A stretch of 64,000 bases of DNA from Paraconiothyrium sp. Pb-2020. Taxonomy: Eukaryota; Ascomycota; Dothideomycetes; Pleosporales; Didymosphaeriaceae. This document shows positions 32,745-43,141 of this stretch, piece by piece. Where the stretch lies: the NCBI GenBank assembly GCA_022419385.1, contig JAJUBI010000003.1:3410001-3474000 (forward strand). Reading direction: 5' to 3'. The notes under the pieces were generated by a model, which did not search any database, was not told where the DNA came from, and saw only the letters and a program-made list of their open reading frames with translations. A program made the translations under genes and the position numbers. Positions within the stretch are counted from its first letter, which is position 1. The number at the start of each line of letters is the position of its first letter.

Positions 32745-35042
32745 TTAAAACGTCGTGATCAACGAAGCCTGGAATGCCATATCAACATCCTTCCGTCTAA
32801 ACCCAGGTGCACGTCCCAAACAAACACCGTGCTTGACAATCTCTGCCACCTCGTTAGCAAACTATCTCACAGCAGTCGCAGACTCCTAGCAAACTTACCA
32901 TCTACCAGCTTGGTGACATCAATGAGCACAGCTTTCTTTCGCTTCTGCCTTACCACCGGCATCGGTTCTAGACCCTGGAAAGACATATCCATATTCGAGC
33001 CACTCAGTTCGTCGGGGAAGTTGAGAGGTTGCAAAGACCCGTTGTTAAGGCCCATGTCGAATCCAGGCGCGAGATCAAGTCCTAACGGCTGGTCGAAGAA
33101 TGCGGATGAGTCGATGCTCGGCATCTTGAAATCCGACGCCATGCCCATGTCCAGACCAAAAGCCATATCCGACGGAGCAAACAGGTTGTTCACGTTGGTC
33201 CCCGTGCCACCTTGGTGGGTTGGCGTTGTAGGTAGCTCAGAGCGTGAGTCTGCGCTTGAGGTACCTGTACCAAAACTCGGTGTGCTGTCGTCTGATGAGC
33301 GGCGAGGTGATGAAGGGTTGTTCAGCCCTGCGTTTGTGATGAAATAGTCATCGCCGGGATGGTCGTCGTCTTCGACGAGTGCGTCTATGAAAGAGCTCTT
33401 GGGGTCGATGCGTACACCTTTTTCATGTTCCAGATACCCTTCAACGTCGTGCGCGTCAAACCACTCGCCCTCAAAGCCTGTCAGGTCGATGTTGAGATCG
33501 TGGCTCTGGCTTGGGTCTTCGATGTTCTCTGCTCGTATCATTTTCTTGTCTATAGGGCCGATACGGCGGACAGTCCATGTGCTCGGCGGTTTGATTATAT
33601 TTCCGTGTGCATCTTTTCGTGGATAGTGAGTGCCAGCGCCGCCCAGATGTATAAATGGCGTTGACCAGAAATCAAGCTCTTCATCAGTACCCCGGGCCAA
33701 AAGCTCCTTGAACCTGTCTTGAAGTTGGTTCAATGTCATGTACGGCAACGAAAGCCTGAATACATATTCAAGCGCAGCAGGTCGCTGATTCGCTGAGCCG
33801 AGCAAGTGAAATCCCGTTTCCAGCGAAGCCCGAGTCAACCTTCTCGCAAAAGTCGTCTCATCATGACTGTAAGTCCAGATTGGCTTGGGACTTTTGGTTG
33901 TGAGGTTGCCATATGTTGGCGACGGCAGGCGTGGCATCGGAGGCGTCGTTCGGGGTGTGGGGATATTGACGGAGAATATGTTACGGTTCTGTGGGCTCGG
34001 CGGTTTGAATTCCTGTCGGCTTAGGATATCGAGAAGTCCGAAGGGCAGTGGCTGATCGCTGGGTCGTTCGTCTATAGACGCCTGGGCCCAAGAAACCCCC
34101 TGAGTGAATAGATCCGGCATCTGTGGTCGCCTGTACTGCACGAGACCACCCTGCTTTGCCTGTTCGGCATTGAAGTTCGGTAGTAGAGGAAGGTCGCCAT
34201 AATCACGTGGCCGGGCTTTTTCGGGTGTCGGTGTCGAGGGTGTAGACTGTTGAGGTGGTGAGTCTTTGAGACTAGTCGAGTAACCCCAGCCGACGTCCAC
34301 GCGTGGAGGCTGCGTTGACTGAGCCTGAGGGTTTCGTACAGGAGGAGTTTCGATTATCTCGTTCACGTCTTCCTCATCGGCCTGTCCCTCTGCAGCTGAC
34401 TTTGCTAGGGAGACGAAGGATTCCGTGACGCTCTTCAGCTGTTGAGCCAAGACTGAGTTGAGCTGAAGGAGCCCCGACTTGAGTGCGGCTTCGTTGAACT
34501 GCAAAAAGGACTTGTTCATCTGATCGATGATGGACTGGAGCCGATCATTTTGGTCCTTCAGTGATGATATAGTCGTCTCTTTGCGCTGCCGGTATGCACG
34601 TTGGGCAAGCCGGATCTGCGTTCGGCGTCGCTACCCGCAGCGTCAGCGAATGAAGACATATTAGTTTCGAAACATTGGAGATCAGATGCATAGATAGACA
34701 GAGTATTGTTCATGTTTGTAAAGGCAGGGTATACGATGTTGTGATTAGGTATCATTGCTTTTTGGCCGGTACGCGAGCGGTGTTATATCGCACAAGGACC
34801 AATCTGAGCCTTTGCTACCCGTGTTGCTTCGAGATGCTCAGAGCTCGGGTGGCGATACTACCTCCGGAGTTGTGGGCTAGATAGGAACTGTGGAGCCATG
34901 TACTCACATCGGCCGCTGTCTCGTCCTGGGTATCTACTCGCGGACGCCCTCTAGCCTTCTTCCCACCTGCATCCTCACTGTTTGCACTCCCTCTTGATCG
35001 CTTCCTCGAAGGAGCCGCTCCCTCGCTGTCTGAGCTCCCCAT
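32745..35042 (-). CDS. bZIP transcription factor of fungal type
   Basis: Exons 35042-34908, 34630-32899 and 32842-32745 give 654 residues. The first exon carries a basic, AT-hook-like nuclear signal (GKKARGRPR). After a 277-nt intron the basic region RRRTQIRLAQRAYRQRKE (from about residue 46) runs into a leucine-zipper-like helix with SLKDQNDRLQSIIDQM, so it should bind DNA as a dimer. The RxxxxQRAYRQRK pattern is the fungal bZIP type. The rest is long, Ser/Pro-rich, with a conserved-looking central part (SLETGFHLLGSANQRPAALE). The C-terminus ends in LVDEIVKHGVCLGRAPGFRR, completed by the last exon. Target genes cannot be inferred. Without splicing at 32898 the frame would end in a meaningless tail. 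Confidence 0.88.
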
Positions 35043-36056
35043 TTCCGGCCACTTCCACGTTCGCACTCACTATGGTGCAGTCTCTTACTCCGGAAGCTGC
35101 GGCAACTATGACCAACTATCGATCGACGCGGTAATCTTTCTAAACAGACCGATCGTGGGCAAGAGAAAGGAAGAGGAAAGTGACGCAAGGGCGCCTTCGC
35201 GCGGGAAGTGTCTTCAAAACACAAAAAGCAATCCGGCCGCAAGTGCAACACAGTGGCATCTCCCTCTCGTTGTATGCGGTTAGAGCTAGAGCTTGGTAAG
35301 CGAGAGACCCTGGTCCGTACCCTTGTCCGCTTTGGCCTCCAGCTCAACGCCAGGCCAATCCTAAAGCGGGCCTACGTTTGACAACGACCAGACATCATTC
35401 CATGGGCGCACATGCCTCGAGCCGTCTAGATGGGCGCGTTCGATTAGCAAGACACCCAGGCAACTAGTTACGCAACAAGTGCTCACCGACAAGGGATTCA
35501 TTCCCTTCGGTGGTTGGTTCAGCCCTCGTTAACAAGCCGAGGTCGCTTGCTCGCAGGGCTGTGTGTGATTACTGAACGCCTGTACCGCTGTACCGCCGAG
35601 AGCCCGCCGCTCCAGGTCACGTGTAGGGATCGCATCATGCAGACTTTGCTGACATGCAGAAGTGATTCTCGTGGCTACAATGTTGGCGGTTCTTTGGTGT
35701 TGTAACATGATGATGAGTGGCTTCATAATCACACTAGCGGACCTTAAGGCTGCGAAGACTCTACCGCCGTGCCTGTCAAACCGGCATGCTGTTCCATGTT
35801 GTCGTATGAATGGGTTATTTCCAGCGAAGGGTTGACAGAAGCTAGGTTGCGAGGTAGCTTGGTGAAATAAAAGGAGCTGGTACAGGTACCGAGACAACAG
35901 GTTGTATACGAATCCTTACCTCTATTTCCCATCCGCCTCAAAGTTCTTACGATGATCCCTTAAACTACAAGTTGGGATACACAGGGAAAATGCCATGCGT
36001 TTGCAACTCGATCATATTTAGTTCTTAATTTCAGTTGCTTCAAATCTTCCAGGCGC
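35043..36056. other. Intergenic region upstream of the bZIP gene
   Basis: About 1 kb with presumed bZIP promoter sequence. The overlapping short frames near 35.5-35.9 kb have no recognisable content. Confidence 0.45.
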
Positions 36057-36442
36057 TCAAGAACCCGAGGCCGAGGTACCACCCTTCATGTTCATCTTGC
36101 TGCCACATGGTCTGCACATTATGACCGGTTGCGGCTCTCGCTTCCGGCGCCTATCTCCATCTTCTATCCAACCAAAGGAATGTGTGCAGACAAGTATGGC
36201 CCAGGTTCATTTCTCAGAAAACTTGCGCTGACGTTGCGCAAATAGGAGCGGAGATCATCTTTCCAAGTGTGGAATGGGGTGGTGAAGGAGGTAGGGTTGT
36301 CCATCGCATTCCCTCCCTGCTGATCGCCCAGATGCATTCCGAAGAAATTGTGCTTCTCATAGGTCCATACGACATTGGCGTCCGCATCAACTGCCTGAGG
36401 ATCGTGAACGTATGGTGGAAAGTGTTCAGCACTTCCCGACAT
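36057..36442 (-). pseudogene. Candidate small gene or relic with zinc-ribbon-like end
   Basis: The frame from the ATG at 36442 (MSGSAEHFPPYV) is protein-like for about 85 codons, with WTYEKHNFFGMHLGDQQGG and TWKDDLRSYLRN, then stops at 36164. Shifting frame just before that stop gives another protein-like run: VCTHSFGWIEDGD, several basic residues, then VIMCRPCGSKMNM, ending at 36057. C-x-H followed by C-x2-C could bind zinc. I found no clean intron linking the two frames, so either an indel broke the gene or I have missed a splice. I recognise no family. Low confidence that it is expressed. Confidence 0.35.
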
Positions 36443-36533
36443 TCAACTGATCCAACATTGGCGAAGCGCAGTCAGCCATATATTTGATCGATGGAAACCC
36501 TCCTTAAGAAGTTTGCGTTGAACGTGGAAATGC

Positions 36534-38695
36534 TCATCCCGAGATGGCAGCTCGCTCTTCCTCTGGGCTTATATCTTTCTTAAGGGCGGGATGTGCACCC
36601 AGCCAGGTGTCCTGCGCATCATCTACGGACACATTGCCTGCTTCTGCCGGCATTCCACCATCGCTTGCTTCCTCATGCGAAGATAAGTCCCCAACACTAA
36701 CTTCTGGGTCTGGGTCTCCTATTGCCTCTTTCTCGACGGCTGTATCACTATCGTGTTTGTACTCTCCAAATGAAGCTTTACTTTTGAGCCGCCATTCCCG
36801 GAGTTCTTCAGCGTTCGGCTTCACATGCATCCACACTTCATCACCCGCAGTAGGCGCACCATTTTTCATCTGTCTCTTTAACTTTCTTTGCACTTTGGTC
36901 GCCATCCGTGTTCGGAATTCATGCTTGATCTTGAGACGTGCAGCAATCCATTCGTCATTCGGCTTGTGGTCGTCGGGTATCTGCTCGAGAGGCTGCGTGT
37001 GTAGAAGTTCTTCGTCTGTAAGACAGCGCTCGATGATCGATTTGCCGGCGCCGGAGGTTACTTCGCGCAGGAATTCGAGCGAGGCGCTGGCACAAGATGT
37101 TAGCCTTGGTCGCAGCAAGCGACAAACGGAGAAGTACCTAATGTTGAGATCAATAGCTCGTCGCGGATTCACGGTGGCTTTAAAGAAAAAGGATGTGATG
37201 CCACTATACAGAATGGAGAAGTCCGATTGACTTATGTGAACAGAACCACGTACTGTACACAGCACCGCTGGCGCTCCTTGATCCTTCGCCTCATGCATAA
37301 GGGACATAATAGCGTCGAAGTTTTGTTGCCAGTACATGAAAGCTTCCGAATTGATCCCTAGTATAGGTGTACGGATACGATGCGCCGGATCGTCCGCCGG
37401 CGGACGTATCGGTGCGCCCCAGATATCGTAGATAATTCCTGCTTGTACGTTTTTGAAGCGATCCGTATTTCGAAGTACTTCAATAACAGTAGCCGCGCCG
37501 AACGAGTGGCCTGCCATGTTGACCTTGTCCACATGGAAACGGTCCTTCCAGCGTGCCCAATCCACTCCGTCCAAACCTCGGGAACTTGCACCAACATATC
37601 CCTTCTTCCTTAAATTTTGTCTCGCCACTTCCTCTCCCTTGCCATCGCATATGTCGCAAAGCACGCGATAAGCTTCTTCGAGCTCACACATCCGTAGCTC
37701 GATCTGAGCGTTTCGAAGCTCGCGATCGACGCCCTTCTCATTGTTGGGTGCGGTATCTTTAGGGTTTCCTTTGGGGAAGATGTAATCCTGCACCGTCAGT
37801 CGCAGCCTTGGTGATGTATATGTTCCTGTAGTACTCACAACCTTGTCAAAACCCCTCTCTCGCTCCTCGTCCGCGTGCTCCAAGTTGTGCTTTTTCTCCA
37901 GGTATTCTATACTGCCTTCGCCCTCCGTTGTATGATTTATTATCGATCGCGGACCAGATCCATCTCTATGCTCCACGGCACAGACAACAAACCCGTAGCT
38001 CGCGAACTCGGTGCACATCGTAGAGTAGCATGTCCGCGTACCGCCAAGACCATGGCTAAACATTAATAGTGGAAATCTAGGCTCATCTGAAGCTCCCTCT
38101 GGCGGCTGCCCTTGTTGATTTTTGATCTTGCGACCGTTGCGCTTCGAATTGCCTTCGGGGGGCCAATGTGTAGCTGGCGGCGTGTTGCGGAACGCTTGGA
38201 GCTTCGTGAACGCGGTAGTCGTATCGCCCCAAAAACAGCTTGTCCCATCCAGTCTGGTATTCCAGCGAACTTCGCGTATCCTTGTGCCGTCTCAGGGCGC
38301 GGTCGTGCAAGCCAAGTTTCCCGCGACCATGTGTTGTACCCTCCCGGAGCTCTGCCTATGCCTGAACCAAATGCAGCCGGATAGTATAATGTAAAGAGAA
38401 CAGTTTCTAGCCGGAGTAAATGCATCCCGTTGCGTTTCAAGTCGGATATCGGTCGTGGTGACTGTACAGGAACCTCAATGTCCATCGAACCGACACTGTA
38501 AGGGCCCGACGACGCGGGAAGGTGCCCATGGAGAAACCCGAGCTTGTCGCGCAGACTTTGCGGAGGCCGTGATCGCGGTTTCTTTGCGTTCGGGATCTTT
38601 CCTGAACCTCCAATGGCACTGTGCGTACGTGAGAGCTCGGGGCTCTCTCGTCCATAGCCTGTGATTCGAGTCGTCTGTCTCTCTATGTGTAACAT
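36534..38695 (-). CDS. Platelet-activating-factor acetylhydrolase-like lipase, frame interrupted
   Basis: This gene resembles fungal PAF-acetylhydrolase (plasma/isoform II type), serine esterases that remove short acyl chains from phospholipids. Segments 38695-37839, 37787-37138 and 37086-36534 are joined by two 51-nt introns. Features seen: SLRDKLGFLHGHLP and GPYSVGSMDIEVP near the start, VLFTLYYPA, FSHGLGGTRT, the nucleophile elbow AGHSFGAAT, and GSVHISQSDF with the likely catalytic His. The tail (about 150 residues) is acidic and polar. The frame breaks in a homopolymer at 38227-38235 (CCCCAAAAA on the plus strand); the exon sum is 2060 nt, one short of a multiple of three. One extra base would give about 686 residues. 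Either the assembly or the gene has an indel. Confidence 0.82.
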
Positions 38696-39619
38696 GGTGC
38701 CTGCTTATAACAACAGACAATAGAAGTGATTTATGCTTCAATCGAAGAATGTTGAAAGCAGGCTGAAGATGGACGGTTTTCGTGTGCCTACACGTCCCGT
38801 AACAGCGACAGTGCGACAGCGTGGCAGTGCCAGTGGGTTCTCCGTGGAGTGCGACGGGCTTGACGAACGAAACCATTGATCTTGAAAATCCACCGTTATC
38901 TTAGGGACTCCAATGCTTCCGCGCTCGCCGGCGCCATTGTTGTTAGATTTGTGTAGTGTTCGATCTAGGTGCATGCGCGCACTGCAGGGGCTTGACGTCA
39001 CTTCCACTAGCTTGACACCATACTGAAACGGGTTAATTGTGGGAACGAGGAACGGCCAGCGCCGTCGTTGTAGATTGATGGTAATTTAGCAGAAGGCAGC
39101 AATGTTAAAAATGATGGCTACCCTTGTATTTACTGTATTATGTGGCAGGCGCACACTCTCATGTCGAAGCAGAAGTTTGTGTCGGAGGAACGAATTGGTC
39201 CTCACAGCAGCCAGCGCATACTGATGCATCGTCTTTAGTCTAGTCCAAGACCACGAACATCGTGGTGATGAGTTGCTAAAGTAATATTGATTAGCACAGT
39301 AGCGCTTCATTTGTCATTCGGATGCATGCAGCTACTGCGGCACACCATCGTGTGCTTTCGTTAGGATAGCGGTGTGTCGTAGTATGCTCTATGCGTACGG
39401 TCTCGTGTGGAAAGTTTTTTTTTTTCAGTCGAAAACCGTCTGGTGTAGTCCAGGGGTAAGGAAAGCTCTTGAAGTACTTCAACCGTTTTGAAACAAGCTA
39501 GAAGCAGGTTATGATTACAATGAATCTTATCCAGACTAGGCCGGAACCTCCCTTCACGCTGGGCAGAATTAAGTTTCAGATCTTCCACGGTGGTTTCGCT
39601 GATGTTGTCGCTGGACCTC
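38696..39619. other. Intergenic region between PAF-AH-like gene and SLX9
   Basis: About 0.9 kb with no coding signal. It includes a run of about eleven T residues near 39417. Confidence 0.45.
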
Positions 39620-40192
39620 TCACTTTTGCAGGAACTCCGGTTTGATCTCTGCGGTATTTTTCACATGGTTTTTCAATGCTGCCCATCGATCAGCTGACAG
39701 ATTGTTCCCCGTAGCACCGCTCGCTGAAGTCGTCGCCATCTGTGCCAAATTCATGTTGAACCTCTCTTTCTCCAGCTTTTCCAACTTCTCCTTCTTCTTC
39801 ATGGCTCCAGGCCTGCTCTTCAGGCTCTTCTTCTGTATCTTTGCTTGCCCCACGACAACCTCGCCATTTTCTTCGCCCTGTTCTAGACCGGATAAAGCAT
39901 CCGCGAGAGACTCGAGGTTTGTGACCAGCTTCTTGTTCGGTCGCCGCCGCTTCTGGATCTTCTTCGACGATTTTTCAATTTTGCTAACGAATGCAGAGTG
40001 CTTGATGGCGTGTTTGTCTTTCTTGGACGAAGAGAAGAGCGCATCGTCGGTGGGTATGGGGAGAGTGACCTGTGGACGGGCTGCGCGCGCCGATTTAGCG
40101 CGTGCGGAAGTGCGCTTTTTGCCTGATATGGGAGCCTTGAGCGATATATTAGCGCCTTTCGCATCTTTCCACAAGGTATAGAGCTTTACCAT
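39620..40192 (-). CDS. SLX9: Ribosome biogenesis protein Slx9
   Basis: Small, very basic protein: 190 residues if unspliced. Slx9 acts in the nucleolus on pre-40S particles and in processing of ITS1. Family hallmarks are the RAKSARAARPQ stretch, KKDKHAIKHSAFVSKIEKS, a Lys-rich helix and the C-terminal SADRWAALKNHVKNTAE. The first 18 codons after the ATG do not look like the family. They could be a 54-nt intron (40189-40136, GTAAAG...CAAG) placed directly after the ATG, giving MAPISGKKRTSARAK, which fits Slx9 better and makes 172 residues. I favour the spliced form; the length is a multiple of three, so both read through. Confidence 0.8.
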   Translation of the reverse strand: MVKLYTLWKDAKGANISLKAPISGKKRTSARAKSARAARPQVTLPIPTDDALFSSSKKDKHAIKHSAFVSKIEKSSKKIQKRRRPNKKLVTNLESLADALSGLEQGEENGEVVVGQAKIQKKSLKSRPGAMKKKEKLEKLEKERFNMNLAQMATTSASGATGNNLSADRWAALKNHVKNTAEIKPEFLQK

Positions 40193-41131
40193 ATTGTCTA
40201 TGGGGAGACGTCGAAGGATTCAAAATGTACACTTTGTTCATGAGCTCGCCCTAAAATTTAGCGAAGTGGCACGGACCAGTGGTTCCTGGCGATATGTTGT
40301 ATGACTTCACGCAAACGTGTACCGCGTCATAACCCTCCAAATGATCCTTCGAATGTGAAACGGTCGGACTTCAGACTATTGCAATGTCCCATGCCAGGCG
40401 TCATGCACTAACGTGTCGTACAGTATCGTAAGAGATTATCTAAAACTGTGCTACATTGCCCAGGTGGCATAGATATGTCGTTCCTGATGGGGGATCCCAT
40501 AATTTCCTCCTTGGACCCTTGTGACAGCTCCACACACATACATTTACAGGCACCCGGGCACGAGTAGAATCAGACGACGCTTATTGCTTGATTTTGATGT
40601 TAATGCCCCGTCACCCAAACACATGATTCCCAGCGTCAACATAACGTTCCAACCTCCGGGCTTCTCCAACTGAACACGCTTCGGTACCGATGTTTGTGGA
40701 TTGTCTTGAAACAGAGGCTTGATCTTGTCTTACTGAGGCGTTCGTCTATCGCATCGATACGTACGTTACCTAGTCTCCCAAGACGCCTCGAGCCCAGTGA
40801 GCCTTCCCGACACTTCGGGAGTTGCGGGTTCAATACTATGAAGCGACGTTCTAGGTTCGAACAAGGGGTGTTGTGCATGGTCTACCAGTTGACATGTCGC
40901 CAACCTGTGAGGATCTTGCAGCACTGAAAATCTGCTTCTCTCTTACAGTTGTGTCCACCTCATATAAGTGAGCTGCCAGCTCTTTTTTTATTCCTGTCTT
41001 ATACGCACGCAGATATCTTAGCGGTATACTTGCCAATAATTTCATTGGCGATTCTTGATCCTACGTTACAGTGTCTGACTGATGCAGCCGTGCGGCTCTG
41101 TCATTGATGAAGACGGAAAATAAGGAACAGA
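40193..41131. other. Intergenic region between divergent SLX9 and the SAT4-family gene
   Basis: About 0.9 kb of presumed promoter sequence for both genes. No coding frame is seen. Confidence 0.45.
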
Positions 41132-42654
41132 ATGGACGAAGGTCCCCGGCATGCGGTAGTCTCGGCAGACGATCATGGGCCGCTTCTTGCGATGAGTATT
41201 TGGTTTTTGGGTTGCACATTGGTACAGTTCAAACTTTCTTGGTGGATGTCGATCTCTGACAGTTATAGATCCTCTGCATAGTAATGAGGCTGGGAGTCAG
41301 GGTTACTTCACGGCACCTACCTACTGCAGAAGATTTTCTCGTACTAGCTGCAGCTGTAAGTGCACTTTTCATCTCAAAAACAGTGAAAATGTCGTTTGAT
41401 TTTGGATTGATAACGCAGATCCATTATTATCGAAAGGCTAATTCGATTCATAGGTGCTCGCGATCGGCGGAACCATAGCTGGCTCGTTCGCGGTCAAATC
41501 GGGCCTAGGAAAGAAAGTCCCCCTACTCACTCCATGTGCTCTACAGGATATCCAGAAGGAGATGTACATAATGACAATTCTGTACGTCACCGCGATCGGA
41601 CTCTCCAAGCTTTCAATCATAACGTTCATCGAGCGGCTCGCTTGTACCTCAGTTCACAAGACTTTTGTTGTGACCTTGTATGCCGTTATCATATCTTGGA
41701 CTTTAGCAATCACGTCCGGCGTTTTTTTCGGATGCGAGATGCCGCGGCCATGGACAGTGTTCGAGGGCAAATGCATTCCACTAGTAAGATTGCATCTTTC
41801 GCCAAGTTGTGCAAACGGCTTGCTCACCATTGATGTAGCTTCCATTTTGGGTCATAGCATGTATTATCGACATCCTCACTGACCTCGGCATGATTCTCCT
41901 ACCCATTCAAATCATATCGAGTCTCCAACTCCCGTCACGTAAAAAGGCGGTCGTCATCTCCACTTTCGCTCTGCGCGTGTTGTAAGCTCAATACTTCGAT
42001 CAAAGTATATGCGAACAGAAGCTCACAATAACAGCCTCGTAGCCCTCTCTATGATCCGTATCATTTTGCTTGACCGCGCCATCTACAGAGACAAATCTTT
42101 CGATGGTATACCCTACGCAATAGTCACTCAAGCGCACTCCACCATCTCTGTGCTGGTAGCCTGTCTCCCAGGCCTCAAACCCTTCATGGACAGCGCTCGC
42201 ATGGGTAATGCTGGGTGCAAATCTAACAAAGCGCGGCGTAGGCGCAATGTTTGGCCAGGACTCGTGCGGTGCACGGCCTCGCGATGTCTCGCATTCTACT
42301 CTCTGGGACTCTGCATCACAAGGCAGGCGCAGCCTCCCAACCGTTTGTCCAGCAGAAGCTTCTATATTGGTCTCCGATGCTCAAGGATGTATTGTCGCGA
42401 AACCAAAGCCAATGGCTCTGCCGAAGACCATGTATATTCCTGGGCCGACTAGACAGCTTTCGAATGGATTAAGAAAAAGGGCCCCTCCACGGCCTCCGCC
42501 ACCACCCGAGGAGCTTCGACCGGATCTGAGTTGTTTCCGACCGAGGCTGCTGAGACTGAATAGCACTATAGTCAGGTGTGAGAGACGCAGCAGCCAGGAG
42601 GCCGGCGAAATAACGACGGGGTATTATTACGCAGAGCAGGCTGTGGGAGGTTAG
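41132..42654 (+). CDS. SAT4/rhodopsin-domain integral membrane protein
   Basis: This resembles the fungal seven-helix SAT4 family, abundant in Pezizomycotina and mostly of unknown function. Exons 41132-41221, 41269-41355, 41454-41783, 41839-41981 and 42035-42204 fit phase by phase. They read MDEGPRHAVVSADDHGP, AEDFLVLAAA, KSGLGKKVPLL, the QKEMYIMTILYVTAIGLSKL helix, FWVIACIIDILTDLGMILLP and LVACLPGLKPFMDSARMG. After that the frame must change by one. Either a very short 37-nt intron (42205-42241, with CTAAC inside) leads to a last exon 42242-42654, giving 410 residues, or there is a one-base indel at 42207. The tail is Pro-rich and cytosolic. Confidence 0.78.
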
Positions 42655-43141
42655 GGTTGAAGGTGGCAGTATTTAATTGGCTGATGTGCTGGAAACGTAC
42701 GCTGTGAAAACGATAGAGAGGCCTGGTGGCCCTGTATGAGGGGCCTGTATACATGCGTGATAGATTCAGCGTTTTCAATGCACGATTGCAAAAGTCAGAG
42801 TCTTCCCCCTTCATCTATGTTATTGATCTTGTCTGACTTCGATCTTCTGCTGGCGGACTCACACGATGAAATCAATGTTCGCCCTGCGAAAGAGAGCTTC
42901 AAATAAACCCATGTTACGGGAGCCTTGATATCGCCCTGCACGCAGTCTCCTCTTCACTCGTTCCCCCTTATTAACCAAGAAAGGCAAAGAAGTTTGTAGA
43001 CCAGGCAAGATGGCTAGCGCTTGCGATTGGCACCGCTAACGTTTCACGCGTCTTACGTAGCATTAGGTGTTAATATACAGTTTTCAACAAGACAGGACCC
43101 TAGACGAGCGACAGAACAGCAAATGTTCGTCACACAATGAC
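42655..43141. other. Intergenic region between convergent SAT4-family and PP2C genes
   Basis: About 0.5 kb holding both 3' ends. No coding signal. Confidence 0.45.

Noticed and set aside
36544..37230. 228-codon plus-strand frame
   Set aside because: Antisense shadow of the tail of the PAF-acetylhydrolase-like gene.
40801..40880. GGGTTCAATAC and GGTTCGAAC stretches resembling tRNA B boxes
   Set aside because: No matching A box or cloverleaf can be drawn around them; not a tRNA on this evidence.
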